In this document: in pieces, positions 1-6,993 of the stretch | Position numbering within the stretch: the first letter of the stretch is position 1 | Layout: every line of letters starts with the position of its first letter | Assembly: GCA_045613985.1 (NCBI GenBank) | Contig: JAZLCA010000044.1 | Coordinates: 1-13,880 of the forward strand | Reading direction: 5' to 3' | DNA: 13,880 nucleotides | Source of the DNA: SIG644 sp045613985 | GTDB lineage: Bacteria; Bacillota; Clostridia; Oscillospirales; CAG-272 | The notes under the pieces: generated by a model | The model's database searches: none | Told to the model about the DNA's origin: nothing | Seen by the model: only the letters and a program-made list of their open reading frames with translations | Program-made: the position numbers and the translations under genes

Positions 1-141
1 CGCTCTTCACATCTCGGCTTGCGCCGAGACACACGAGCATTGCTTGCTCGCTGAACGCGAGCATCGCGCAGAGGCGCGACCGCAAGGCTCCCGCCCTACG
101 GAAAGAATCGCTCGCCGCAAAGCCAACACGAGCGGCAGGCG
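1..141 (-). repeat. Module D, copy 1 (inverted relative to the 10.8 kb copy)
   Basis: Read on the - strand, these 141 bases match 10824-10964 over the same length with about 8 mismatches by eye, most of them in one 12-base patch. The module holds consecutive hairpins, such as CTCGGC/GCCGAG at 13-28 and GCTCGC/GCGAGC around 46-62. No open frame here looks like a gene. The first 331 bases of the window hold only this module, module B and the E element. Confidence 0.85.
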
Positions 142-256
142 CACAAAGCAAGAACTCTTGCGGGTTTCTTAAGGGCATTAGGCCCTTAAGTCCGCTTTCT
201 TGGTTCGTTCTTTGTCGGATGACAAAGAATGAACATCAATACAGCACACCGAACGC
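142..256 (-). repeat. Module B, copy 1 (inverted)
   Basis: The - strand of this stretch is homologous to 4335-4450 on the + strand. It contains two strong hairpins. One is CTTAAGGGC (168-176), loop ATTAG, GCCCTTAAG (182-190). The other is a 14-bp stem of 203-216 with 221-234 around the loop GGAT. Compared with copy 2, the stem bases differ in complementary pairs while the five-base loop of the first hairpin is the same on the - strand (CTAAT). The - strand reading frame through it is a by-product of the repeat. Confidence 0.8.
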
Positions 257-303
257 GCACGAAGTGCAGTGTGAGGCTGTAGAAGAAGTAGTATAAAATC
301 CAG
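257..303 (+). repeat. Module E, copy 1: pre-gene element and candidate promoter
   Basis: A small hairpin with a GAA loop (GCAC/GTGC, 257-267) is followed by AGTGTGAG and then GTAGAAGAAGTAGTATAAAA. Three other copies lie upstream of genes at 2998-3052, 4777-4816 and 11245-11283. This copy contains the best -10-like box of the set, TATAAA at 292-297, 35 bases before the ATG at 332. No good -35 box sits at the expected distance, so the promoter role is inferred from position and recurrence. Confidence 0.5.
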
Positions 304-331
304 ATATCCAAACAATCCCCCCGGAGGAACT

Positions 332-1639
332 ATGTACCATCTAATCAATAACCTCCTTCTATACACCACCCCCAACCACGATTCCATCCTCGAAACATTG
401 GCCTTTGTGATGGAACGCGTGGACGAGGATGACTTTGACACAGACTACGCCCGCCGCGGTGTTCACGACCTGGTCAAAAAAATCCTCGACCTCTCCACCG
501 CCTACGGCTTCGACGTCAACCTCTGGCAGTGCTACCTGACCTACCATCTGGTCATGAACGAAAACACCTTCTCGCTCACCTGTGAACGGGTAGGTGCGAC
601 CGAGGGAGGCAGTATCAATCTTCTGGCCAAGCGCGACCTGGAGATCTTTTATGAGCTGTTCCATTACGATTTTTCCGCCTTGGAAAGCAAGCTCGGCACG
701 AGCGTCTTTTCCATCCTGACCGATTATACCGCCATCCCCAAGCGGGACTGCCTGTATAACGCCGACGTCAGCTTGCATATCCGCTTGCTGCGCGATCGGC
801 TGGCCGCCGCCCGAAATGCCGACGAAATGTTTGATCACCTGACCGCCTACTACCGCGATCGCGGGGTGGGAATGTTCGGTATGAACCGCGCCTTCCGCAT
901 CGCCGAGGGCGAGAGCGGCGTTGAATTCGTTCCCGTCCGGAACGCGGATAAAATTATGCTGTCCGACCTTGTGGGCTACGAGCATCAAAAAGGTCAGCTC
1001 AAGCAAAACACCTGCGCCTTCGTCCGGGGCAAGCCGGCCAATAACGTCCTCTTGTACGGCGACAGCGGCACGGGTAAATCGTCCAGCATTAAAGCGGTGC
1101 TCAACGAGTATTTTGAGGATGGCTTGCGCATGATCGAAATCTACAAGCATCAATTCGGCCTGCTTTCCTCCGTTATTTCTGCCATCAAAAAACGAAATTA
1201 TCGTTTCATTATATATATTGACGATCTGTCCTTTGAGGAGCATGAGATCGAGTACAAATACCTCAAAGCCGTCATCGAGGGCGGCGTCGAGACTCGCCCC
1301 GAGAACATACGAATCTACGCGACCTCCAACCGCCGCCATCTCATTCGCGAGACCTGGAGCGATCGCGGCGACATGGAGCACGACGGCGACATCCATCGCT
1401 CCGATACCATGGAGGAAAAGCTGTCGCTGGCCGCGCGGTTCGGCTTGTCCATCAACTATTCCGATCCCACCCACAACGAGTATCTCAATATCGTTCGTGC
1501 CTTGGCCGCCCGCGAGGGACTGGAGGTGGACGACGAGACGCTGTGCCGCGAGGCCAACCGCTTCGAGATCCGCCATGGCGGTGTGTCGGGTCGCGTCGCA
1601 CGGCAGTTTATTGACGATATGAAAACAAAGGAGAAGTAA
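332..1639 (+). CDS. DUF815 family P-loop ATPase
   Basis: The 435-residue protein belongs by its features to the DUF815 family of AAA-type P-loop ATPases, whose cellular role is not established. A Walker A motif, GDSGTGKS, is at residues 243-250. A Walker B strand, FIIYIDD, is at 292-298. A sensor-1-like stretch, IYATSN, is at 328-333. The conserved ATPase half is C-terminal, and residues 1-200 form a helical N-terminal region. No signal peptide or membrane segment is visible, so it should be cytoplasmic. The ATG is preceded by GGAGG at 323-327. The stop codon is 2 bp from the ilvA start, with the ilvA ribosome site AAGGAG inside the end of this gene, so the two are probably co-transcribed. 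The link to threonine metabolism is only positional. Confidence 0.88.
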   Translation: MYHLINNLLLYTTPNHDSILETLAFVMERVDEDDFDTDYARRGVHDLVKKILDLSTAYGFDVNLWQCYLTYHLVMNENTFSLTCERVGATEGGSINLLAKRDLEIFYELFHYDFSALESKLGTSVFSILTDYTAIPKRDCLYNADVSLHIRLLRDRLAAARNADEMFDHLTAYYRDRGVGMFGMNRAFRIAEGESGVEFVPVRNADKIMLSDLVGYEHQKGQLKQNTCAFVRGKPANNVLLYGDSGTGKSSSIKAVLNEYFEDGLRMIEIYKHQFGLLSSVISAIKKRNYRFIIYIDDLSFEEHEIEYKYLKAVIEGGVETRPENIRIYATSNRRHLIRETWSDRGDMEHDGDIHRSDTMEEKLSLAARFGLSINYSDPTHNEYLNIVRALAAREGLEVDDETLCREANRFEIRHGGVSGRVARQFIDDMKTKEK

Positions 1640-1641
1640 TT

Positions 1642-2838
1642 ATGCTTACGTTGGATAAAATTTATCAGGCTGCCTACGTTCTCAAGCAGGTGGCGAGAAA
1701 AACCGACCTCATCTATGCTCAAAAGCTATCCGGCGATAATGAAATTTACTTAAAGACGGAAAATTTGCAGGTGACGGGTAGCTTTAAGCTGCGCGGCGCC
1801 TACTACAAGATCAGCCAGCTGACCGAGGAGCAGAAAAATGCAGGCATCATCGCCTGCAGCGCGGGCAATCACGCCCAGGGCGTTGCTCTTGCTTCCTCTC
1901 GCATGGGCATCAAGAGCGTCATCTGTATGCCCGACGGCGCTCCTATTTCCAAGGTCGAGGCCACCCGCGCACTGGGCGCGGAGGTTTGCTTGGTGCCCGG
2001 CGCGTATGACGATGCCTACGCTCACGCGTGCGAGTTGGAAAGAGAGACGCACGCCACCTTCATCCACCCCTTCGACGACGAGGAGGTCATCGCGGGGCAG
2101 GGAACCATTGGTCTTGAAATTCTGGAGCAGCTGGAAAACGTGGACGCGGTGGTCGTTCCCATTGGCGGCGGCGGACTCATTTCGGGTGTGGCGTATGCCG
2201 TTAAGCAGCTGCGTCCCGAGGTCAAGGTCTATGGCGTACAGGCCGAAAACGCGGCCGGTATGCTCAAGAGCCATCTGGAAGGCAAGCCCATCACGCTGGA
2301 CAAGGTTGCCACCTTTGCCGACGGTATCGCCGTGCGGCATCCGGGAGATCTCACCTTCTCGCTGATCGAGAAGTACGTCGATGAAATCGTCACCGTCACC
2401 GAGGATGAGATCGCAACGGCCATTTTGGCGCTGATCGAAAAGCAAAAGCTCATCGCCGAGGGCGCGGGCGCGGTCAGCGTTGCCGCCGCCATGTTCGGCA
2501 AGCTTCCCATCCACGGAAAGCGGGTGGTTTGCCTGGTTTCCGGCGGTAATATTGACGTAAATATTCTCTCTCGTGTCATTACCCGCGGTTTGGTCAAGAG
2601 CGGCCGCAATACCACCCTCCAGATCGCGCTGGAGGATAAGCCGGGACAGCTCGAGGGCGTCAGCCGCATTATTTCGCAGTGCGGCGGCAACGTCGTCAGC
2701 GTCCACCACGAAAGGTCCGATGCCAATATGCCCATCTCCAGCTGTTATCTTAAGATCGGTATGGAAACCCGCGACTTCGCCCAGATCGAAGAGATCCGTA
2801 AGGCACTTGTCGCCGCAGGGTTCCATTTGGTGTCGTAA
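1642..2838 (+). CDS. ilvA: Threonine ammonia-lyase (threonine dehydratase) with ACT domain
   Basis: This PLP enzyme deaminates L-threonine to 2-oxobutanoate and ammonia, feeding isoleucine synthesis or threonine breakdown. In the 398-residue protein, the PLP lysine is K49 in GSFKLRG. The substrate/PLP loop SAGNHAQG is at 73-80. The glycine-rich phosphate loop GGGG is at 175-178, and SGGNID is at 300-305. Residues about 325-398 form a single ACT-type regulatory domain, starting TTLQIALEDKPGQL. The length and single ACT domain match the shorter ilvA/tdcB-like form common in Clostridia rather than the roughly 510-residue E. coli biosynthetic enzyme with two regulatory repeats. The start ATG lies 8 bases after AAGGAG. 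Module A follows the stop codon, and ridA is the next gene. Whether it is biosynthetic or catabolic cannot be decided here. Confidence 0.95.
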   Translation: MLTLDKIYQAAYVLKQVARKTDLIYAQKLSGDNEIYLKTENLQVTGSFKLRGAYYKISQLTEEQKNAGIIACSAGNHAQGVALASSRMGIKSVICMPDGAPISKVEATRALGAEVCLVPGAYDDAYAHACELERETHATFIHPFDDEEVIAGQGTIGLEILEQLENVDAVVVPIGGGGLISGVAYAVKQLRPEVKVYGVQAENAAGMLKSHLEGKPITLDKVATFADGIAVRHPGDLTFSLIEKYVDEIVTVTEDEIATAILALIEKQKLIAEGAGAVSVAAAMFGKLPIHGKRVVCLVSGGNIDVNILSRVITRGLVKSGRNTTLQIALEDKPGQLEGVSRIISQCGGNVVSVHHERSDANMPISSCYLKIGMETRDFAQIEEIRKALVAAGFHLVS

Positions 2839-2850
2839 GGGGGACGGATG

Positions 2851-2997
2851 CAGGGGAACTTCTTGAAAGAAGTTCCCTCACACTCCCTCAAGAACTTTAT
2901 AAAAAAGAAGAACAGGAGCGTAGCCGGGACAACTTCTTCTTACTCTGTATGGGGAAGGGCGTGCGCTGTTCCAAGCAAAAGCTGCCGCGAGCTCAGC
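2851..2997 (+). repeat. Module A, copy 1 (downstream of ilvA)
   Basis: The stretch begins 12 bases after the ilvA stop codon with a perfect 10-bp hairpin: GGGAACTTCT (2854-2863), loop TGAA, AGAAGTTCCC (2868-2877). It continues with CAAGAACTTTAT, an ACTTCTT...ACTCTGTA segment and GCTGCCGCGAGCTC. The same order of segments occurs after hisH (10536) and hisF (13328). Those copies have GAAAACTTCT/AGAAGTTTTC in the stem, so two stem pairs changed together. No T-run follows, so it is not a standard intrinsic terminator. Confidence 0.75.
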
Positions 2998-3052
2998 GCG
3001 CGATGAAATCGCGCAGTGTGAGCGTCCGTAGAAGAAGTAGTAAAAAATTCAG
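2998..3052 (+). repeat. Module E, copy 2: pre-gene element before ridA
   Basis: A 7-bp hairpin, GCGCGAT (2998-3004), loop GAA, ATCGCGC (3008-3014), is followed by AGTGTGAGCGTCC and GTAGAAGAAGTAGTAAAAAA. The A-rich end lies about 30 bases before the ridA ATG. Compared with copy 1, the GAA loop and the sequence after the hairpin are conserved while the stem differs. It is a candidate promoter or leader element. Its -10-like region (TAAAAA) is weaker than in copy 1. Confidence 0.5.
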
Positions 3053-3077
3053 TTAACCTCCCGAAAGGAATATAAAA

Positions 3078-3452
3078 ATGAAACAAATCTCCACCTCCAA
3101 CGCCCCCGCCGCCATCGGCCCCTACTCCCAGGGACTTACCGTGGGAAATCTTACCTTCATCTCCGGTCAGATTCCCGTCAATCCCGCCACGGGAAATATG
3201 CCCGATACCATCGAGGAGCAGGCAACGCAGGCCTTGACCAATCTCAAAAACGTGTTGGCCGCCGCCGATCTTTCCATGAACAACGTCATCAAAACCGTCG
3301 TCTTTTTGGCCGACCTGAACGATTTCCCCGTAGTCAACCGCATCTACGAGAGCTTTTTCTCTGCGCCCTATCCCGCCCGCAGCTGTGTGCAGGTGGCCGG
3401 TATCCCCAAGGGAGCAAAAATTGAGATTGAGTGCATCGCGGTGAAGGAATAA
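3078..3452 (+). CDS. ridA: RidA family reactive intermediate/imine deaminase
   Basis: RidA proteins are small trimeric cytosolic enzymes that hydrolyse reactive enamine/imine intermediates, notably 2-aminoacrylate and 2-aminocrotonate released by PLP dehydratases such as IlvA. The 124-residue protein is full length for the family. It carries the N-terminal AIGPYSQG, the central FISGQIP, and the C-terminal signature PARSCVQVAGIPKGAKIEIE. The expected substrate-binding arginine is R101 and the catalytic-site glutamate is E118. The start ATG follows AAAGGA at 3063-3068. It is a single-gene unit preceded by an E element and closed by an intrinsic terminator. Its position just after ilvA fits detoxification of IlvA by-products. 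The ligand residues argue for a true RidA rather than a distant Rid subfamily. Confidence 0.93.
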   Translation: MKQISTSNAPAAIGPYSQGLTVGNLTFISGQIPVNPATGNMPDTIEEQATQALTNLKNVLAAADLSMNNVIKTVVFLADLNDFPVVNRIYESFFSAPYPARSCVQVAGIPKGAKIEIECIAVKE

Positions 3453-3460
3453 GCGCTATT

Positions 3461-3492
3461 CGCCCCGCATGATTGCGGGGCGTTCCTTTTTT
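3461..3492 (+). terminator. Intrinsic terminator after ridA
   Basis: The stem CGCCCCGC (3461-3468), loop ATGATT and GCGGGGCG (3475-3482) form a perfect 8-bp GC-rich hairpin, followed directly by TTCCTTTTTT. This is the only textbook Rho-independent terminator found in the window, 8 bases after the ridA stop codon. Confidence 0.9.
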
Positions 3493-3527
3493 GATCCAAA
3501 TTTTCACAGAGAAAAGAGTCATCATTC

Positions 3528-4319
3528 ATGAAGATCATCGATTTCCATACCCACGTCTACCCCGATCGCATTGCCGATAAAGCGACGAGAGCGACGTGTG
3601 ACTTTTACGGCCTGGACACCGACCAGACCGGCACGGTAGATACCCTTTTGAGCAAAGGCCGCGCGGCCGGAATCGACCGTTTTGTCCTTTTGCCCGTGGC
3701 GGTGCATCCGCGAGGTGTTCGCGCCGTCAACGAATTTATCGTCGGGCAGATCCAACAGCATCCCGAATGTTACGGCTTCGGCACGGTGCATCCCGACATG
3801 GAGGATTTGAACGGCGAGCTTGAGTATATCCGCGCGTCGGGGCTGCTCGGCGTCAAGCTGCATCCCGATATGCAAGCAATCCACACCGACGATGAAAAAT
3901 GGTTTCCCCTGTACGAGTGGCTGCAGGAAAAGGGATTGCCTTTGTTCGTCCATTGCGGCGACGAGCATCGGGATTTTTCCCATCCGCGACGCTTGCGGCG
4001 GGTGATCGATCGTTTTCCCCGCTTGATTGTGATTGCCGCACACTTGGGCGGCTGGTCCAAGTGGGACGAGGCGGTGGAGTATCTGCAGGATACCGACTGC
4101 TACGTGGATATTTCCAGCTGTATGATGTTTCTTTCGCCCGAAAAGGTGGCGGAGTATGTCCGGGCGTTCGGGGCGCACCGCGTGCTGTTTGGAACGGATT
4201 TCCCCATTTGGGATGCGGCGAGCGAGGTGAAAAATTTGCAATCCTTGCCGCTGACGGACGACGAGAAAGAGCAGATTTTCTTGCGCAATGCAGAGAGGAT
4301 TTTGGGGGAGGAAGACTGA
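3528..4319 (+). CDS. Metal-dependent amidohydrolase (amidohydrolase_2 / ACMSD-like superfamily)
   Basis: This 263-residue TIM-barrel hydrolase or decarboxylase is of the Amidohydrolase_2 type. The N-terminal metal motif HTH gives H7 and H9 (IDFHTH). Further expected metal or active-site positions are K110 in VKLHPD, H142 in FVHCGD, H172 in AAHLGG and D224 in LFGTDFP. The order and spacing match the superfamily. The substrate cannot be told, because the family includes ACMSD-like decarboxylases and assorted lactone or amide hydrolases. The ATG is preceded only by a purine-rich AGAGAAAAGAG, so the ribosome site is weak. It lies 35 bases after the ridA terminator. No clear promoter is seen between them, so expression may depend on readthrough or an unrecognised promoter. 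It has no membrane segment. Confidence 0.88.
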   Translation: MKIIDFHTHVYPDRIADKATRATCDFYGLDTDQTGTVDTLLSKGRAAGIDRFVLLPVAVHPRGVRAVNEFIVGQIQQHPECYGFGTVHPDMEDLNGELEYIRASGLLGVKLHPDMQAIHTDDEKWFPLYEWLQEKGLPLFVHCGDEHRDFSHPRRLRRVIDRFPRLIVIAAHLGGWSKWDEAVEYLQDTDCYVDISSCMMFLSPEKVAEYVRAFGAHRVLFGTDFPIWDAASEVKNLQSLPLTDDEKEQIFLRNAERILGEED

Positions 4320-4334
4320 GCCTTTTGCTGACTG

Positions 4335-4480
4335 CGTAGCCGGACGCGCACACAGCTTTGCGCGTGCGCTGTACGGAGGTGTTCATTCTTTCTTGTCCGA
4401 GAAAGAACGAACCAAGAAAGCGGACCAAAGGGCCTAATGCCCTTTGGAAACCCGCAGCGCGAAAAGTCGTTGCGCTGTCG
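4335..4480 (+). repeat. Module B, copy 2
   Basis: It starts just after the amidohydrolase gene. It contains the stem 4381-4393 with 4400-4412 around the loop TGTCCG, then CCAAAGGGC (4425-4433), loop CTAAT, GCCCTTTGG (4439-4447). It is homologous to the - strand of 142-256 and more distantly to 13690-13830. The 590 bases between the amidohydrolase and the regulator gene hold this module, a separate hairpin, module C, module E and the his promoter, and no credible gene. Confidence 0.78.
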
Positions 4481-4523
4481 CTTCACTCATTTTTTCGCGA
4501 ATTTTTACATCTGCAGCTTTTGC

Positions 4524-4550
4524 GTTGGCGTTTTAAAGAAAAACGCCAAC
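4524..4550 (+). repeat. Isolated perfect hairpin in the spacer
   Basis: GTTGGCGTTTT (4524-4534), loop AAAGA, AAAACGCCAAC (4540-4550) is a perfect 11-bp stem. No T-run follows. It lies between modules B and C, and its role is unknown. Confidence 0.6.
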
Positions 4551-4629
4551 ACTAAGTAGCACGCAAGCGAGACAGCAAAAGGTTTTTGCTACCTGCGGCG
4601 CACCCCGGTTCAATGCCGGGGGTTCCCAG

Positions 4630-4776
4630 GGGGAACGTCTTGGCGCGCAATGTTTGCGCCCGCGCTTGCGCGATGTTCGCGACCGCGAACAAGCAAACTT
4701 GCGATTTCGGTTTGCCGAAATCTGTTTTCTTGGCTACTTCTTGCCGCGTGGCAAGAAGTAGCATCAAAAAGCCGGC
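4630..4776 (+). repeat. Module C, copy 1
   Basis: It is nearly identical to 10986-11128 from GAACGTCTTGG through CGAAATCTGTTTTCTT. The hairpins are GTTCGC/GCGAAC, then GATTTCGG (4703-4710), loop TTTG, CCGAAATC (4715-4722), and last a perfect 13-bp stem GCTACTTCTTGCC (4733-4745), loop GCGT, GGCAAGAAGTAGC (4750-4762). In the second copy the last stem has a different sequence but is again perfect over 13 bp. Confidence 0.85.
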
Positions 4777-4816
4777 GCAGTATGATCGTCCGTAGAAAAA
4801 ATAGTAAAAAATTTCA
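4777..4816 (+). repeat. Module E, copy 3 (upstream of the his promoter)
   Basis: GCAGTATGATCGTCC followed by GTAGAAAAAATAGTAAAAAA matches the other E copies with several substitutions. It directly follows module C. It ends about 99 bases before the regulator ATG, with a separate strong promoter in between, so it may be redundant here. Confidence 0.5.
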
Positions 4817-4847
4817 ACTATCCCCCCAAAAACTTTCCCCGAACCCC

Positions 4848-4877
4848 TTGACTTTATCACTTTACCGTGGTAAAATG
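4848..4877 (+). promoter_or_regulatory. Promoter of the his operon with overlapping palindromic operator
   Basis: The -35 box TTGACT (4848-4853) and -10 box TAAAAT (4871-4876) are separated by exactly 17 bases. This is a near-consensus vegetative promoter with a predicted start near 4883. The perfect palindrome TTTACC-GT-GGTAAA (4861-4874) covers the spacer and most of the -10 box, with further symmetric matches just outside (CA at 4858-4859, TG at 4876-4877). A protein bound there would block RNA polymerase. The first gene downstream encodes a TrpR-like DNA-binding protein, so it is the obvious candidate ligand. No other copy of the palindrome was seen in the window. No T-box or leader peptide is visible in the roughly 30-base leader. 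Confidence 0.8.
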
Positions 4878-4912
4878 TTAAAACATTCTTGAAAATAAGG
4901 GGAGACCTACCT

Positions 4913-5218
4913 ATGAATAAAAAAGCCCCCAACCGACAAACCAACGATATGCTGATCGACGCCATCCTGTCCTTGCAAACCCCCGAGGAATGCCGCGCAT
5001 TCCTGGAGGATATCTGCACCATTAAGGAGCTGCAGGATTTTTCCCAGCGTCTGCGCGTGGCACAAATGCTGAGCGAAGGTAAAAACTACCAGGAGATCTG
5101 CGCCGCTACCGGGGCGAGCACCGCCACCATTTGCCGCGTCAACAAATGCCTGGTGTACGGCGAGGGTTATCGCGCCGTGTTGGATAAGATCACCGCCGAG
5201 CAACAAGGAGAATCGTGA
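4913..5218 (+). CDS. TrpR-superfamily (YerC/YecD-type) regulator, probable histidine repressor
   Basis: The 101-residue protein is an all-helical TrpR-like DNA-binding protein of the YerC/YecD family. The core LQTPEECRAFLEDICTIKEL is at 21-40, and a helix-turn-helix lies at about 57-80 (NYQEICAATGASTATICRV). The ATG at 4913 is preferred to an upstream in-frame TTG at 4889 because AAGGGGAG lies just before it and the predicted transcription start is near 4883. It is the first gene of the operon and ends 1 bp before hisZ. The inference is that it represses the his operon and itself through the palindrome at 4861-4874, perhaps with histidine as co-repressor. From memory, comparative genomics work has proposed a TrpR-family HisR controlling histidine genes in Firmicutes. 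Nothing in the sequence proves the ligand. Confidence 0.9.
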   Translation: MNKKAPNRQTNDMLIDAILSLQTPEECRAFLEDICTIKELQDFSQRLRVAQMLSEGKNYQEICAATGASTATICRVNKCLVYGEGYRAVLDKITAEQQGES

Positions 5219-5219
5219 T

Positions 5220-6350
5220 ATGGATACTTACGTAATGACAAGGGAAGAGCTCGTTTCCTATCAGCTGCGTACCCTTTACAGCAGATACGGCTATTCCCAA
5301 TATAAAATGAGCAAATTCGAGGAGTATGATCTGTACGTCCGCAACAAGAATTTTTTGGTGTCGGACAACGTCATTACCTTCACCGACCATTCAGGGCGCC
5401 TGCTCGCCCTCAAACCCGACGTGACGCTTTCCATCGTCAAGAGCGGCCGCGACGTCCCGGGTAAGGTCAGCCGTATATATTATCATGAAAACGTCTACCG
5501 TACCGCCCCCGGCAGTCGCGACTTCCGCGAGATCACCCAGATCGGGCTGGAATGCATCGGCAAGCTGGACACCTACCTTGTGTGCGAGGTGCTGACACTT
5601 GCCGCCAAGAGCCTGAAGAGTGCGGGACAGTATATCTCCTTCTTCCAATCTCCCGACTATTTGTTGGAAATTTCTCACCTGGACGTTGTTTCCTGTCTGT
5701 TGGAACAGCTTTCGGTCAGCGACGAGGTCAAAGGAGAGCTGCTCGGTTGCATCGGTGAAAAAAATGCCCACGATATTATTCGCATCTGCCGCGAGGCGGG
5801 AGTGGATGAGACACGGGCAAAGGCGTTGCAAACGCTCATCACCTCCTACGGCACGCCCGACGAGGTTCTTCCCGTCCTGCTCGGATTGGCACAAGGGAAC
5901 GAGGCTTTGCGCGAGTCCGTGGAGGAGCTGACGCGCACGATCGACGCTTTGCCGGAGGAGGTTCGTGAGCGGGTCAGACTTGATTTTTCTCTGCTCAACG
6001 ATATGACCTATTACAACGGCATCGTCTTCCGCGGCTACATCAAGGGCATTCCCGACGGTGTTCTGTCGGGCGGCCGTTACGATCGCCTCATGCGCAAGAT
6101 GGGCAGAAGCTCCGACGCCATCGGCTTTGCCGTGTATCTGGATCGCCTGGCCGGCTATTATACCACCGCCCCCGGCGAGTTTTACGACGTTGTTTTGCTT
6201 TACAACGACAAGACCTCTCCTCGGGAATTGAGCGAATGGATGGCAAAGTACGTTGCCAAAGGCGAGCGCGCCGTGGCCATCTGCGACATCCCGGGCAACT
6301 GGCACTACAAAGAGGTGATCGACATCAGAGGAGGCAAGTGCGATGAGTGA
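5220..6350 (+). CDS. hisZ: ATP phosphoribosyltransferase regulatory subunit HisZ
   Basis: HisZ is a catalytically inactive paralogue of histidyl-tRNA synthetase. It binds short-form HisG, forms the hetero-octameric ATP phosphoribosyltransferase and carries the histidine feedback site. The 376-residue protein has the class II synthetase fold marks: YHENVYR (88-94) resembling motif 2, and GGRYDRL (284-290) preceding motif 3. At the place where true HisRS has RGLDYY it has DMTYYNGIVF (261-270). The C-terminal anticodon-binding domain is missing; only about 55 residues follow the catalytic-like domain. Both points favour HisZ over HisS, as does the neighbouring short hisG. The ATG at 5220 follows AAGGAG at 5205-5210 and is 1 bp from the regulator stop. 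The gene overlaps hisG by 8 bp. Confidence 0.93.
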   Translation: MDTYVMTREELVSYQLRTLYSRYGYSQYKMSKFEEYDLYVRNKNFLVSDNVITFTDHSGRLLALKPDVTLSIVKSGRDVPGKVSRIYYHENVYRTAPGSRDFREITQIGLECIGKLDTYLVCEVLTLAAKSLKSAGQYISFFQSPDYLLEISHLDVVSCLLEQLSVSDEVKGELLGCIGEKNAHDIIRICREAGVDETRAKALQTLITSYGTPDEVLPVLLGLAQGNEALRESVEELTRTIDALPEEVRERVRLDFSLLNDMTYYNGIVFRGYIKGIPDGVLSGGRYDRLMRKMGRSSDAIGFAVYLDRLAGYYTTAPGEFYDVVLLYNDKTSPRELSEWMAKYVAKGERAVAICDIPGNWHYKEVIDIRGGKCDE

Positions 6351-6993
6351 TATGCTGAACGTCGCCCTTCCCAAGGGAAGACTGGGCGAAAAAGTGTACG
6401 ATATGTTTGAAAAGGCGGGCTTTGCCTGCCCCTCCATCCGCGAAAACAGCCGCAAGCTGATTTTCGAGAACCCCGAGGCAGGCGTCAGATATTTCTGGGT
6501 CAAGCCCTCGGACGTTGCTATTTACGTCGCACGCGGTGCTGCCGACATCGGCGTGGCGGGCAAGGACATTTTGCTCGAATATGCCCCCGACGTCTACGAG
6601 CTGCTCGACATGGAGCTAGGCAAGTGCCGCATGGCCGTCGCCGCTCCCAAGGATTTTTGCGACGATGCCCGCAGACCCCTGAAGGTCGCGACCAAATTCG
6701 AAAACATTGCCAAAAGATATTACGCCTCGATCGGACGGGATATTGACATCATCCATCTCAACGGCTCCATCGAGATCGCCCCCATTCTTGGCTTGTCCGA
6801 CGTGATCGTGGACATCGTGGAAACGGGAAAAACGCTCAAGGAAAATGACCTTTGCGTCTTTGAGGAGATTCTCCCCATCAGCGCCCGCCTGATCGCCAAC
6901 AAAGCCAATTTCAAATTCAAGCAGGCCGCCATCCGAGCCCTCTCGGACAGCCTGCAAGAGCAAATTCAATGTCGCACGGAGGTGCAAAAATGA
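6343..6993 (+). CDS. hisG: ATP phosphoribosyltransferase catalytic subunit, short form
   Basis: It catalyses the first step of histidine synthesis, ATP + PRPP to phosphoribosyl-ATP. At 216 residues it is the short form, lacking the C-terminal histidine-sensing domain, so it should need HisZ. The N-terminal ALPKGRL (8-14), GVAGKD (70-75) and the PRPP loop DIVETGKTLKEN (157-168) are present. The start at 6343 has GAGGAGG (6328-6334) at good spacing and lies inside the end of hisZ. A second ATG at 6352 is possible but less well placed. The stop codon overlaps the hisD start in an ATGA arrangement, which suggests translational coupling. Confidence 0.95.
   Translation: MSDMLNVALPKGRLGEKVYDMFEKAGFACPSIRENSRKLIFENPEAGVRYFWVKPSDVAIYVARGAADIGVAGKDILLEYAPDVYELLDMELGKCRMAVAAPKDFCDDARRPLKVATKFENIAKRYYASIGRDIDIIHLNGSIEIAPILGLSDVIVDIVETGKTLKENDLCVFEEILPISARLIANKANFKFKQAAIRALSDSLQEQIQCRTEVQK

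Noticed and set aside
359..1576. Long - strand open frame opposite the DUF815 gene
   Set aside because: It is a shadow of a GC-rich gene on the + strand. The + strand frame has the Walker motifs and a ribosome site. The same applies to the - strand frames opposite ilvA, hisZ, hisD and hisC.
2854..2877. Module A hairpins as intrinsic terminators
   Set aside because: The stems are good but no T-run follows in any of the three copies, unlike the clear terminator after ridA at 3461-3492.
4603..4621. tRNA-like T-arm: CCCCGG, loop TTCAATG, CCGGGG
   Set aside because: It resembles a T-stem and loop, but no acceptor, D or anticodon arms can be fitted around it, and the last loop base is unusual. 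It is more likely another repeat hairpin.
4586..4892. Overlapping open frames upstream of the regulator gene (65-80 codons)
   Set aside because: They lie in module C, and similar peptides appear in the second copy of the module. Hairpin structure, not coding, explains the conservation, and there is no ribosome site.
4883..4912. T-box or histidine leader-peptide attenuator before hisZ
   Set aside because: The predicted leader is only about 30 bases, without a run of His codons or a specifier-type stem. The operator palindrome gives a simpler control.
5220..6350. Reading hisZ as histidyl-tRNA synthetase (hisS)
   Set aside because: The RGLDYY-type histidine motif is replaced, the anticodon-binding domain is missing, and the short hisG directly follows.
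6969..6989. Upstream ATG for hisD
   Set aside because: It has no ribosome site. The ATG at 6990 has GGAGGTG at good spacing and overlaps the hisG stop.
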